Origin: SXOA01 sp051004015
Lineage (GTDB): Bacteria > Planctomycetota > Planctomycetia > Pirellulales > Pirellulaceae
Reading direction: 5' to 3'
Length of the DNA stretch: 13,181 nt
NCBI GenBank assembly: GCA_051004015.1
Contig: JBPCKT010000095.1
Span: forward strand, 1 to 13,181
Position numbers and translations under genes: made by a program
Shown: positions 6,141-13,181 of the stretch, piece by piece
Position numbering within the stretch: the stretch's first letter is position 1
Layout of the letters: each line of letters starts with the position of its first letter
The notes under the pieces: model-generated
What the model saw: only the letters and a program-made list of their open reading frames with translations
Databases searched by the model: none
What the model was told of the DNA's origin: nothing

Positions 6141-8039
6141 ATGTCGAATCATGATCCGCATCGCCAGAACCCGGCCCCGGGAGGCCATCCTCTGCCCCCT
6201 CCCTATCCTCCTCCGCCGGCATTTCCGCCGCAGTTTCCTTACGGCCAGCCGCCCCCTGCGCCGCAGTTTCCGCAGCCGGGGTACGGCGGGCAATACGGCT
6301 ATCCTCAGCAGCAGCCGGCCTATTATCCGCAGCAGCCGCAGCCGGTGGCTTACCAACCACAGGCGATTCCCGTTCAGCCGATTCCGCTGGGCCCGGTAGC
6401 CGCCCCCGCTCAGCCGGAGGCGATACCGCTTTCCGCCTGGCAGACACCGCAGCCGGTGCGGCCGCTTGCGCCCGTGCCTGTTCCAGCGCCGCAGCCGGTC
6501 GCGGCTCCCGTTCGTCCGGCCGCTCCGCGCCCCGTTTTGGCTCCCCGCCCCGTTCCGGCAAATCGTCCTATTCCCGCGCCGGCCAAGACAGACCCGGATT
6601 CACTCGCCGTCCAGCCGCAGCGGCCGGAAGATCAGCCGCCGCCGGACGAAACGGCAAGGGTTGTCAAAGGCGCGCCTCCGTGGATGGTCAGCATGGTCGT
6701 GCATGCGGTCATCCTGCTCATCATGGGGCTCATCGTCATTTCCAATCCTCCCACGGAGATCATCGAGCTCATCTCTCCGCCCGACATTTTCGCCGAGAAG
6801 CTGGGGGAGCAGGTGCTGGAGACCGAGTTGCAATCTCCTGAATCCATGGAACTGGTCGTCGATCCCGCGCTCTCCTTTGATACCAAGCCGCCGGTCGATG
6901 ACCCGTTCGCGGCTCCGCCCGTCATTGATCTCAACGATCCCGATGCCAATTCGGCGACGAGTGACATCGTGGCACCTTCCATCGGCCTGGCCCTGACCGG
7001 CCGCGAGGAAGGCTCCAAGCGGTCGCTCCTGGCGGCATATGGCGGAACCGCGACGACGGAGGCTTCGGTGCGCGAGGGACTGCTGTGGCTCAAAAAGCAG
7101 CAGAAGCCGGACGGCGCCTGGAGCCTGATGGGTCCATATTCCAACGGCGGGTACGCGGAAAATCGCGTCGCCGCCACGGCCATGGCCCTGCTCGCCTTTC
7201 AAGGGAACGGCATTACTCACCAAGTAAAGAATGAGTTCCAGCCCGTCGTGGCCAAGGGGTGGAAGGCTCTGCTCGCCATGCAGAGCGCGGACGGCGAGTT
7301 CCAAGGGGAAGCCGCCTATAACCAAAAGACCTACGGCCAGGCCCAGGCTTCGATTGCCCTCTGCGAAATCTACGGCATGACCAAGGACACGGATTTCCGC
7401 GATCCTGCTCAGAAGGCCGTCAACTACGCTCTGTTCGCCCAGTCTCCGCAGGGGGGCTGGCGGTATTCTCCCAAGGAAGATTCCGATACCTCCGTCACTG
7501 GCTGGTACGTGATGGCTCTGCAAAGCGCGATGATGGCGGGACTCGATGTTCCCAGTCCGACTTTCGAAAAAATCAGCGGGTTCTTGGACAGCGTCGGCTC
7601 CGAGAATCAGAGCAAGTATGCCTACATGGCCGGGCAGGACTATCGCCTCTCGATGACCGCCGAAGGGCTCCTCTGCCGCGAGTACCTGGGGTGGAAGTAC
7701 GACGACGAGCGGCTGCGGGCGGGGGCCAACTACTTGCTCGCCAACCCCATCGATTACAACAGCTCCGAGAGCCATCAGAACGTCTACTACTGGTACTACG
7801 CCACCCAGACCTTGCATCACATGGGTGGCGACGACTGGGATAAGTGGAACAAGGTCATGCGGCAAGCCATCCCCACGCACCAGGTCAAAAGCGGCCCGGA
7901 GAAGGGAAGCTGGGCTCCCAGCGCCGGAGACTCCCACGGGGCCGGGGCCGGCGGGCGGCTGTATACCACCTGTCTCTCCATTTACATGCTGGAGGTCTAT
8001 TATCGGCACCTGCCGATTTATAAGTACCGGCTGAAATAA
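6141..8039 (+). CDS. TonB-like membrane-anchored prenyltransferase/squalene-cyclase-fold protein
   Basis: A 632-residue protein. ATG 6141 is preceded by GAGGGA (6128-6133) seven bases upstream. Residues 1-175 are a disordered Pro/Gln/Ala-rich tail (PPPYPPPP, repeated QPQ and APxP units). One membrane span follows (about 182-201). Its start, PPWMVSMVVHAV, carries S184 and H188 in the same S-x3-H spacing as the TonB signal anchor (S16 and H20 in E. coli), and it is followed by an I-E-L-I-x-P-P exit. A linker (205-300) leads to an alpha/alpha-toroid of the prenyltransferase/squalene-oxidase repeat family (about 300-632) with QKPDGAW, QSADGEF, QSPQGGWRYSP (437-444 region) and KGSWAPS repeats. The cyclase catalytic D-x-D-D-T is degenerate here (EDSDTS, 446-451), so terpene cyclisation is unlikely. 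Predicted topology: tail in the cytoplasm, toroid outside. Similar proteins are common in planctomycetes, but their function is unknown. Confidence 0.88.
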   Translation: MSNHDPHRQNPAPGGHPLPPPYPPPPAFPPQFPYGQPPPAPQFPQPGYGGQYGYPQQQPAYYPQQPQPVAYQPQAIPVQPIPLGPVAAPAQPEAIPLSAWQTPQPVRPLAPVPVPAPQPVAAPVRPAAPRPVLAPRPVPANRPIPAPAKTDPDSLAVQPQRPEDQPPPDETARVVKGAPPWMVSMVVHAVILLIMGLIVISNPPTEIIELISPPDIFAEKLGEQVLETELQSPESMELVVDPALSFDTKPPVDDPFAAPPVIDLNDPDANSATSDIVAPSIGLALTGREEGSKRSLLAAYGGTATTEASVREGLLWLKKQQKPDGAWSLMGPYSNGGYAENRVAATAMALLAFQGNGITHQVKNEFQPVVAKGWKALLAMQSADGEFQGEAAYNQKTYGQAQASIALCEIYGMTKDTDFRDPAQKAVNYALFAQSPQGGWRYSPKEDSDTSVTGWYVMALQSAMMAGLDVPSPTFEKISGFLDSVGSENQSKYAYMAGQDYRLSMTAEGLLCREYLGWKYDDERLRAGANYLLANPIDYNSSESHQNVYYWYYATQTLHHMGGDDWDKWNKVMRQAIPTHQVKSGPEKGSWAPSAGDSHGAGAGGRLYTTCLSIYMLEVYYRHLPIYKYRLK

Positions 8040-8043
8040 ACGC

Positions 8044-8095
8044 TGGAGTCCCGCCTTTAGGCGGCATTGGGGAGCCGCCTGAAGGCGGGACTCCA
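8044..8095. repeat. REP-like long hairpin with nested palindromes
   Basis: Two 21-base arms (8044-8064 and 8075-8095) pair with one G.T wobble around a 10-base loop. Each arm itself contains a palindrome of the form CCGCCT-NN-AGGCGG (8051-8064 and 8075-8088), so the sequence can fold either as one long hairpin or as two short ones. From memory, repeats with this core are dispersed between genes of planctomycete genomes; this was not searched. It starts five bases after the stop codon of the toroid gene. T-tracts at 8105-8109 and 8117-8120 lie 10-20 bases beyond the stem, too far for a classic terminator. It could still shield the upstream mRNA from 3' exonucleases. Confidence 0.75.
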
Positions 8096-8136
8096 ACGGA
8101 CTGCCTTTTTCCCACATTTTCTTGCCGGAAAGGCGC

Positions 8137-8165
8137 TTGACTGTGGCCACGGCGGGCCGAAGAAT
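8137..8165 (+). promoter_or_regulatory. Possible promoter of the CobB-like gene
   Basis: TTGACT (8137-8142; 5 of 6 consensus matches), a 17-base spacer and AAGAAT (8160-8165; 4 of 6) would start transcription near 8172, about 78 nt ahead of the coding start. It lies between the REP-like hairpin and the gene, as expected for a new transcription unit. The call rests only on sequence match and position. Confidence 0.4.
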
Positions 8166-8249
8166 CGGATGTTGGAAATACGCATTCGGCGGACCCCTAC
8201 TCACCGCTCCTGGAAGTCACTTTCGCTCGATTTTGTGGGACGGTAATCT

Positions 8250-9602
8250 ATGTGGCGGATTCCCCGACTGGCCGTCGGCACAGTTCAGTCCAGCGCTCGT
8301 TGCCAGCCGCTGTATTGGGGCCTGCTCACCGTGCTATCCCAGGCCGGTGTGGGCGTGCAGACGTTTGGCTCACGGGCCAGCTTTGCCAGCCATGATGCCT
8401 CCCGCAACCTCACCGGCCGTCCCAGGCGGTATCTCGATTCCTGGGTCATGGACGGCGAGCAAACGGCTGCCGCTTTTCAAAAGGGAATGAACGATTGCCA
8501 CCTCGGACTTCTCGAAGGGGCGTTTGAGGCAAGCTCAAGTTCCTCGGATGTGGGCGGCTCGTTGGACATGGTTTGCGATCGGCTAAGCTGTCCGCGCATC
8601 GTCGCCCTTGACTTGTCCCAGATGGACGGCTGTCGCATTCCCATGCGGCCGGAGCATCTGGACGGCATTCTGCTGTCGCGTGCCAGATGCGATGAACACG
8701 CACTCCGCTGGCAAGCCACCCTGGAACCGCTCTGGGGTGTTCCTGTCCTCGGCTGGCTGAAAGAATCGGACCCGATCGACGCCCTACTCGATTATCTGCC
8801 GGCTTCGCAAGCTCCGGCTCGCAGCGTCTGCATGTCGCTCGCGGATTCGCTCCGCTCCTCCCTGCGACTGGATCCCCTCCTCGAAATCGCGGAGCGCGTA
8901 TGCGCTCTGCCGGCAACGCACAACGAAGATGAGCAATGCTGGAACCCGCGGCGGAAGACGACCGTTGCCATCGCCCTGGACGAGGCCTTCACGAACTACT
9001 TTCCAGAGACTCTGGAACAATTGGAATCGGCGGGAGTAACCCTGCGAGACTTCTCACCGCTCCGGGGTGAAGCAATTCCGGAAGGGACCGACGTCGTCTA
9101 TCTCGGCGGCGGGGCGGCTGACCGCTGCTGGCCCAAGCTGGCCGCGAATCATTGCCTGGCGCAATCACTCCGCTGCTTTGCGGGCCGCGGAGGCAGAGTC
9201 TATGCCGAGGGAACTGGCCTGGCCTACCTTTGCCGCCAGGTGGAGCTCCTGGACGGGACCACGCAAACGATGGCGGGCCTGTTGCCAGCGACGGCTCGCC
9301 AGGTTGCTCGGCGGCCCGTGTTCGAGCCGCTGGAAATTGAGTTCGCCGCCCCCTCCTGGCTCTTCGATTCCGACTCGCCATTGCGTGGATACCGCGACAA
9401 TGCCTGGCAAATCGAGCCGATCGGCCCCATGCTCACCTTCGCCCGCGGAGAGGAGCACCGCCTCGACGTCCTCGGCCGCGGCAACGTCATCGGCAGCCGC
9501 CTGGCGGTCCACTTTTCTTCGCAGCGCTCTCTGCTGCGGCGTCTAGGCGCCCCCACCCCGCTGCGGCACTTCGTGCCGGCGATGGTGGAGCGGAAGGTCT
9601 AG
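8250..9602 (+). CDS. CobB/CbiA-family protein lacking all catalytic signatures
   Basis: A 450-residue protein, the normal length of cobyrinate a,c-diamide synthase, which amidates cobyrinate with ATP and glutamine during cobalamin synthesis. ATG 8250 follows GGGA at 8237-8240. The scaffold is recognisable: TGRPRRYLDSWVM (55-67), LLEG with E89, YFPETLEQLESAG opening the amidotransferase half, YLGGG, YAEG-GLAYL (318-327) and VHFSS. The functional signatures are gone. At the P-loop, G10-T11 is followed by QSSARC instead of S-G-V-G-K-T. The K-x-G-P-D-Y-I-D-P segment reads GSRASFASHD. The nucleophile of the E-C-G-G motif is Gly321 (E-G-T-G). The R-G-H-E-F-H segment reads RGYRDN. The frame is intact with no stop, so this looks like a maintained pseudoenzyme and not a decaying gene. 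Glutamine hydrolysis is not expected; a binding or regulatory role is inferred. The next gene starts 79 bases on. Confidence 0.82.
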   Translation: MWRIPRLAVGTVQSSARCQPLYWGLLTVLSQAGVGVQTFGSRASFASHDASRNLTGRPRRYLDSWVMDGEQTAAAFQKGMNDCHLGLLEGAFEASSSSSDVGGSLDMVCDRLSCPRIVALDLSQMDGCRIPMRPEHLDGILLSRARCDEHALRWQATLEPLWGVPVLGWLKESDPIDALLDYLPASQAPARSVCMSLADSLRSSLRLDPLLEIAERVCALPATHNEDEQCWNPRRKTTVAIALDEAFTNYFPETLEQLESAGVTLRDFSPLRGEAIPEGTDVVYLGGGAADRCWPKLAANHCLAQSLRCFAGRGGRVYAEGTGLAYLCRQVELLDGTTQTMAGLLPATARQVARRPVFEPLEIEFAAPSWLFDSDSPLRGYRDNAWQIEPIGPMLTFARGEEHRLDVLGRGNVIGSRLAVHFSSQRSLLRRLGAPTPLRHFVPAMVERKV

Positions 9603-9681
9603 CGGTAGTCACACTACCCCCGGCACTCCGCCACCCTAGAATGAGACTGTCTCGCGCTCCGTTCTTCGCCGGCGACTCGTC

Positions 9682-11385
9682 ATGTCTGAACCAAACCGCC
9701 TCGGCGGCATCATCCATACGTACCAGAAGTACGACCCTGCCAAATTCCCCAGCCCCACGACTCCGCCGCCAGACGTGGTGTCGCCGGCTTTCGAGCACTT
9801 CCTGGCCTACGGCGAGATGCGGGAGCTGAGCGAAGAGGAGCTCGCCCGTGCGGTCCGTCTCGACCCAAGCCAGATGGGGAACCTCGGCCCGAGCCTCGAT
9901 TTCCTGCTCGCCATGCTGCTGGAGCGGAAGCGGAAAATCCTCGCCAAGTACGAGACCGAAACGGTGCAGAAAGCCGCCCGCCGCGAATATCAGCGCCAAG
10001 GCGAAAAGACCAAGCCCCCGGCCGGCATTGAAGGCCGGTTCCGCAAGGCAGTGAAGGAAGAGCAGCTCCGCGACCTGGAAATGCTCTGGTATGCCGCCGG
10101 AGCCGAGCGGAGCAAATTCGGCCATCAAATCCTGCAGCTCGTCGAAAGGCTGGGGGAGAAATATCAGATTGATGAGCTGGCGGGAAAGTACACGTTCACC
10201 GGCCGCACGAGCATGACCGTCCCCGAGGCATTAGAGATCAAAGAAGAGCTGGAGAAGATCGACGAGCTGCTCAAGCAACTCGAGGAAGCTCGCAAGACGG
10301 CTCAAATCGGCATCATCGACTTCGACCTCCTGGAGCAATTCACCGAGCCCGGCGGCAAGGAGCAGCTCGAAGAGATGCAGCGGATGGTGGAGAACATGGT
10401 CCGCGAACTGGCCGAGCGCCAAGGATTAGAAAAAGGGGCCGACGGCGGCTTCAAGCTCACGCCAAAGGCCTACCGCCTCTTTCAAGGCCGCCTGCTGGAG
10501 CGAATCTTCAGCTCGCTGCAAGCCAGCCGCACCGGCCGCCATCAAGGGCCGATCGTCGGCGAAGGGGCGGTGGAGATGCAAGCCACCAAACCGTACGAAT
10601 TCGGCGACTCAATCACGCAGATGGACATCCCCCAGTCGTTCATCAACGCCCTGGTCCGCTCCGGCGGCGGCCTCCCCGTGCGGCTGAAGCAGGAGGACAT
10701 CGAAATCCACCGCACGCGGAACACCCCCAAGTGTGCCACCGTCGTCATCATGGATATGAGCGGCTCGATGCGGTACGACGGGCAGTACATCAACGTCAAG
10801 CGGATGGGGCTGGCCCTCGACGGCCTGATCCGCCGCGAGTACCCAGGCGACTTCCTGCAGTTCCTGGAGATGTTCACCTTCCCCCGCGTCGTCCCGCCGG
10901 GGGAAATCATCGAGCTGATGCCCAAGCCGGTCAGCCTCTACGACCCGTTCATCCGCATCGAGCTCGACATGAGCCGCGATGACATCAGCGAGCTCCGCAT
11001 TCCGCAGCACTTCACCAACATCCAGCGGGCCCTGCAACTGGCCCGGCAGTTCCTCAGCGTCCAGGCCACCCCCAACCGCCAGATCATCCTCATCACCGAC
11101 GGCCTCCCCACCGCCCACTTCGAAGGGACCGTCCTCCACCTCCGCTACCCGCCACACCCCAAAACCGAAGCCGCCACCCTGCGGGAAGGGCTCCTCTGCC
11201 AGAAAGACGGCATCACCATCAACATCTTCCTCGTCCCTAGTTGGTCGCAATCCGAAGAAGACATCCGCTTCGCCTACCGCCTCGCCGAAGGGACCAAAGG
11301 GCGAGTCTTCTTCACCGCGGGGAAGGACCTCGATAGGTACGTGGTGTGGGATTATGTGAAGAGGAAGAGGGAGATTATTGCGTAG
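9682..11385 (+). CDS. Cytosolic VWA protein, COG4867-like
   Basis: A 567-residue protein without signal peptide or membrane span. Residues 1-170 are helical and charged. Residues 180-210 (EIKEELEKIDELLKQLEEA) are a probable coiled coil. The VWA domain (about 350-550) has a complete metal site: DMSGS 358-362, T445 and D473 in ITDG. The region after D473 (GLPTAHFEG, then YPPHPKT and ITINIFLV) and the end (GRVFFTAGKDLDRYVVWDYV) fit the COG4867 family of ChlD-like VWA proteins. Such proteins typically pair with a MoxR- or ChlI-type AAA+ ATPase in metal-insertion or chaperone roles; none is encoded in this window. ATG 9682 has no evident Shine-Dalgarno. A TAGAAT at 9637-9642 could be a -10 box, but no -35 was found, so read-through from the CobB-like gene is equally possible. 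Confidence 0.88.
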   Translation: MSEPNRLGGIIHTYQKYDPAKFPSPTTPPPDVVSPAFEHFLAYGEMRELSEEELARAVRLDPSQMGNLGPSLDFLLAMLLERKRKILAKYETETVQKAARREYQRQGEKTKPPAGIEGRFRKAVKEEQLRDLEMLWYAAGAERSKFGHQILQLVERLGEKYQIDELAGKYTFTGRTSMTVPEALEIKEELEKIDELLKQLEEARKTAQIGIIDFDLLEQFTEPGGKEQLEEMQRMVENMVRELAERQGLEKGADGGFKLTPKAYRLFQGRLLERIFSSLQASRTGRHQGPIVGEGAVEMQATKPYEFGDSITQMDIPQSFINALVRSGGGLPVRLKQEDIEIHRTRNTPKCATVVIMDMSGSMRYDGQYINVKRMGLALDGLIRREYPGDFLQFLEMFTFPRVVPPGEIIELMPKPVSLYDPFIRIELDMSRDDISELRIPQHFTNIQRALQLARQFLSVQATPNRQIILITDGLPTAHFEGTVLHLRYPPHPKTEAATLREGLLCQKDGITINIFLVPSWSQSEEDIRFAYRLAEGTKGRVFFTAGKDLDRYVVWDYVKRKREIIA

Positions 11386-11414
11386 CCGTTGCGGCCACCC
11401 CAGCTTCAGAATCC

Positions 11415-12782
11415 ATGTCATCCGTTTCCAATCTACCCATCGGCACACTTCTGGTTCTCGGCTTACTGGCCGTGACAGCCATCTGGCGATATCGCAGCGG
11501 CAAGAGGCAAATCAGCTTGCGGGGGATGCTTATCGGCGTGTTCGTTGTGAGCTTGCCGCTGGCTTGGTTTTCCTATGGCACACGGGAGTATATGCGCGAG
11601 CAAAATGCCATCTCCAAATTGCGGGACGCTGGGATTGACGTTCGCACGGACAATTTCCACAGACCCTGGCAGACATTTTTCTTCGGCTCTGTGTGGCAGC
11701 ACCGTGCATTTGCCGTCTACGCCGATGCGGCTCCAGTGACCCGCCACGAGCTTGAGTTGATCGGCGGCTTGGCATACGTCTCGACCATCCGAATTAGGCA
11801 AGGGGACTTTGCCGACGACGATTTGGCTAGTCTGGCCGCCCTGCCGCGCCTCAAGGAACTGACTTTGCGACACTGCCCCATTACCGGCGCAGGACTGAGA
11901 CATATTCCTGCCCAGGTGCCGATGGAAAGGCTGAGCCTCTCCTTTTCCCCAATTGACGATGCGGGCCTGCAAAACGTGGCGCATTGGAAATTGCTGGAGG
12001 ATCTCGAATTGAGTGGTACGCAGATTACGGATGCCGGCTTGGATTCTCTTGCTGCACTCGAAAACTTGGATCGACTGATGATCGATCACACGGCCGTCAC
12101 CGACGCTGGCATTCGTCGTCAGGAAGATTTGATCTCTCACATTTCCACGCTGTCACTCCGTAATACCGTGGTCACCCAGGTGACACTGGACGGGCTGAAC
12201 AAGGGTTACTTCTGGCCGCCCGCTCCCACAACGGCTCATCGGCAGGCGGCAACGCAGTTGCTGCTGCAAGGAATCGAAGTAAACGTGCGGCAGGATAGCG
12301 GGCCGAGTTGCAACATTGCCTTTGGCCAGAATTGGAAAGAACACCCCCAGACTGCCGACTTGCTAGGTCAGCTCTGTCCGATTCGCTCGGTCAGACTCCG
12401 ATCACCACATCCCAACGACTCGGTGGTCCCGCTCCTTGCGGACATGAAGGATCTCACCCATATCGGGATGGAAGGCCCGGCCCTCTCCCCGCAGGGACTT
12501 CGTCAATTGTGCCGGCAAACGCATCCTGGCCTCCGAATGGTCGAGATCGAAGGGTGTTCGTTCACTGCGCAAACCCTGAGTGAGCTGGCAGTATTTCCAT
12601 CGCTCGAAGAGTTGTATTTCAACCAGATGCGGATCGATGAAGAGGGGATTTCTGCCTTCGCAGGATTTCGGAGGCTTCGCTTCCTCAGCTTCCGCAACTC
12701 GCGCATCAGCGACGAAGGCGCGAACAACCTGCATGCCGTTCTGCCGCACACCCGAGTATTCCACGACGGAACAGAGAAATAA
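11415..12782 (+). CDS. Membrane-anchored leucine-rich-repeat protein
   Basis: A 455-residue protein. ATG 11415 was preferred over an upstream in-frame ATG (11346) that lies inside the VWA gene and would add a non-hydrophobic acidic stretch. Two hydrophobic helices (about 8-24 and 36-54) flank a basic loop (RYRSGKRQISLR), so the positive-inside rule puts the loop in the cytoplasm and the repeat domain outside. Repeats begin near residue 110 and follow L-x-x-L-x-L-x-x-T-x-I-T-D-A-G-L, clearest at 190-240 (LEDLELSGTQITDAGL) and again near the C terminus (LRFLSFRNSRISDEGA). A non-repeat segment (about 275-330) interrupts the array. LRRs of this ribonuclease-inhibitor-like kind bind proteins; the partner is unknown. 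There is no Shine-Dalgarno, and the 29-base gap to the VWA gene allows co-transcription. Confidence 0.85.
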   Translation: MSSVSNLPIGTLLVLGLLAVTAIWRYRSGKRQISLRGMLIGVFVVSLPLAWFSYGTREYMREQNAISKLRDAGIDVRTDNFHRPWQTFFFGSVWQHRAFAVYADAAPVTRHELELIGGLAYVSTIRIRQGDFADDDLASLAALPRLKELTLRHCPITGAGLRHIPAQVPMERLSLSFSPIDDAGLQNVAHWKLLEDLELSGTQITDAGLDSLAALENLDRLMIDHTAVTDAGIRRQEDLISHISTLSLRNTVVTQVTLDGLNKGYFWPPAPTTAHRQAATQLLLQGIEVNVRQDSGPSCNIAFGQNWKEHPQTADLLGQLCPIRSVRLRSPHPNDSVVPLLADMKDLTHIGMEGPALSPQGLRQLCRQTHPGLRMVEIEGCSFTAQTLSELAVFPSLEELYFNQMRIDEEGISAFAGFRRLRFLSFRNSRISDEGANNLHAVLPHTRVFHDGTEK

Positions 12783-13181
12783 GCGACCGTGGGCTCCGGG
12801 CAAGTAAGGCCGTTCTCATCGCCACTAGCGCCTCCCTGCCGTGCGGCCTTTCGCTCCACACTTTAGATGTGTTGGCAAACCTCGCCTCTCAGTTTTCACA
12901 ACTTGTTGTCTAATGCAAGGTTGCGAAAACTGACCCCCCCGGGTAAACCAACACCCCCCCTCTTTTCCTTCCGCAAACCGTCCGAGAGAAAAAACGCTCG
13001 ACCGGGGGAGGGCGGCACTCGTCGGGCGGCTGCCGTGCTGCTCCTTGCTATTCAAGTAGAGTCGAGAAGTGACGCGGTGGTTTAGGAGGCAGTTTGTATT
13101 CCCTGTTGCTCGCTCTTTCGTCTGCGAGTGTCACAGTATCGCCACCATGCTCCGTTTTCACTTCCCGCTCATCGAACCGGA
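12783..13181. other. Intergenic region and window edge, no firm gene
   Basis: This stretch holds the inverted repeat at 12890-12932 and two C7 tracts (12934-12940 and 12954-12960). No convincing complete gene is present. At the right edge three readings compete. An AGGAGG at 13084-13089 lies four bases before an open plus-strand TTG frame (13094 onward, YSLLLALSSA, signal-peptide-like). An ATG at 13147 opens MLRFHFPLIEP. A minus-strand frame is open from the edge down to a stop at 13048-13050. The visible sequence is too short to choose. Confidence 0.4.
12890..12932. repeat. Imperfect inverted repeat downstream of the LRR gene
   Basis: CAGTTTTCACAACTTG (12890-12905) pairs with CAAGGTTGCGAAAACTG (12916-12932) with one bulged G and one mismatch, around a 10-base loop. 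The stem is followed by a C7 tract and not by a T-run, so it is not a standard terminator. It starts 107 bases after the LRR stop codon. It could be an RNA hairpin at the 3' end of that transcript or a protein-binding site ahead of the next gene. Confidence 0.55.

Noticed and set aside
8100..8125. T-rich stretch after the REP-like hairpin as a rho-independent terminator
   Set aside because: The T-tracts lie about 10-20 bases beyond the stem, too far for the intrinsic mechanism.
6600..8204. 534-codon open frame on the minus strand opposite the toroid protein
   Set aside because: The plus strand has clear family repeats and a good ribosome-binding site; the antisense translation has no recognisable motif.
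13048..13181. Partial genes on either strand at the right edge (TTG 13094, ATG 13147, or minus-strand frame ending at 13048)
   Set aside because: The readings conflict, each is under 45 codons, and none shows a recognisable motif, so none was listed as a gene.

Overview
The window reads as chromosomal DNA from a Planctomycetota bacterium. This is an inference from gene content, and no order or genus is claimed. The supporting signs are: a membrane-anchored prenyltransferase/squalene-cyclase-fold protein behind a long proline-rich tail; secreted VWA, DUF1349 and DUF11-type proteins in a row; a leucine-rich-repeat (LRR) protein with 'T-x-I-T-D-A-G-L' repeats; a dispersed 'CCGCCT..AGGCGG' palindromic repeat; and several genes without a clear Shine-Dalgarno sequence. 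Apart from the initiator tRNA on the minus strand, every supported gene is on the plus strand.

Layout. (1) 1-560: an unrecognised small protein whose 5' part appears to be frameshifted. (2) 817-1040: tRNA-fMet on the minus strand with its own promoter and terminator. (3) 1240-5856: four closely spaced genes for exported proteins, probably one transcription unit: a VWA protein with duplicated N- and C-terminal modules, a DUF1349 protein, and two proteins each ending in a DUF11-like beta-sandwich. (4) 6141-8039: a single-span protein with a Pro/Gln-rich cytoplasmic tail, a TonB-like transmembrane helix (S-x3-H) and an alpha/alpha-toroid domain, followed by a REP-like hairpin. (5) 8250-9602: a full-length CobB/CbiA-fold protein that has lost its P-loop, its substrate signature and its glutaminase cysteine. 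(6) 9682-11385: a cytosolic COG4867-type VWA protein. (7) 11415-12782: a membrane-anchored LRR protein. (8) 12783-13181: mostly non-coding, with an imperfect inverted repeat and two C7 tracts.

How the genes may work together. The four exported proteins look like a cell-envelope or extracytoplasmic module built from a metal-binding adhesion-type VWA domain and beta-sandwich domains. Nothing in the window gives their substrate. The toroid protein carries the residue pattern by which TonB-type proteins contact ExbB/ExbD-type motors, so it may couple proton-motive force to a periplasmic alpha-toroid. The CobB-like pseudoenzyme and the COG4867 VWA protein are adjacent and co-directional, so they may be functionally linked. 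COG4867 proteins normally act with a MoxR/ChlI-type AAA+ ATPase, and none is encoded here.

The most interesting items for follow-up are the TonB-like anchor on the toroid protein and the intact but catalytically stripped CobB homologue. No CRISPR array, insertion sequence, integrase or phage gene was seen.
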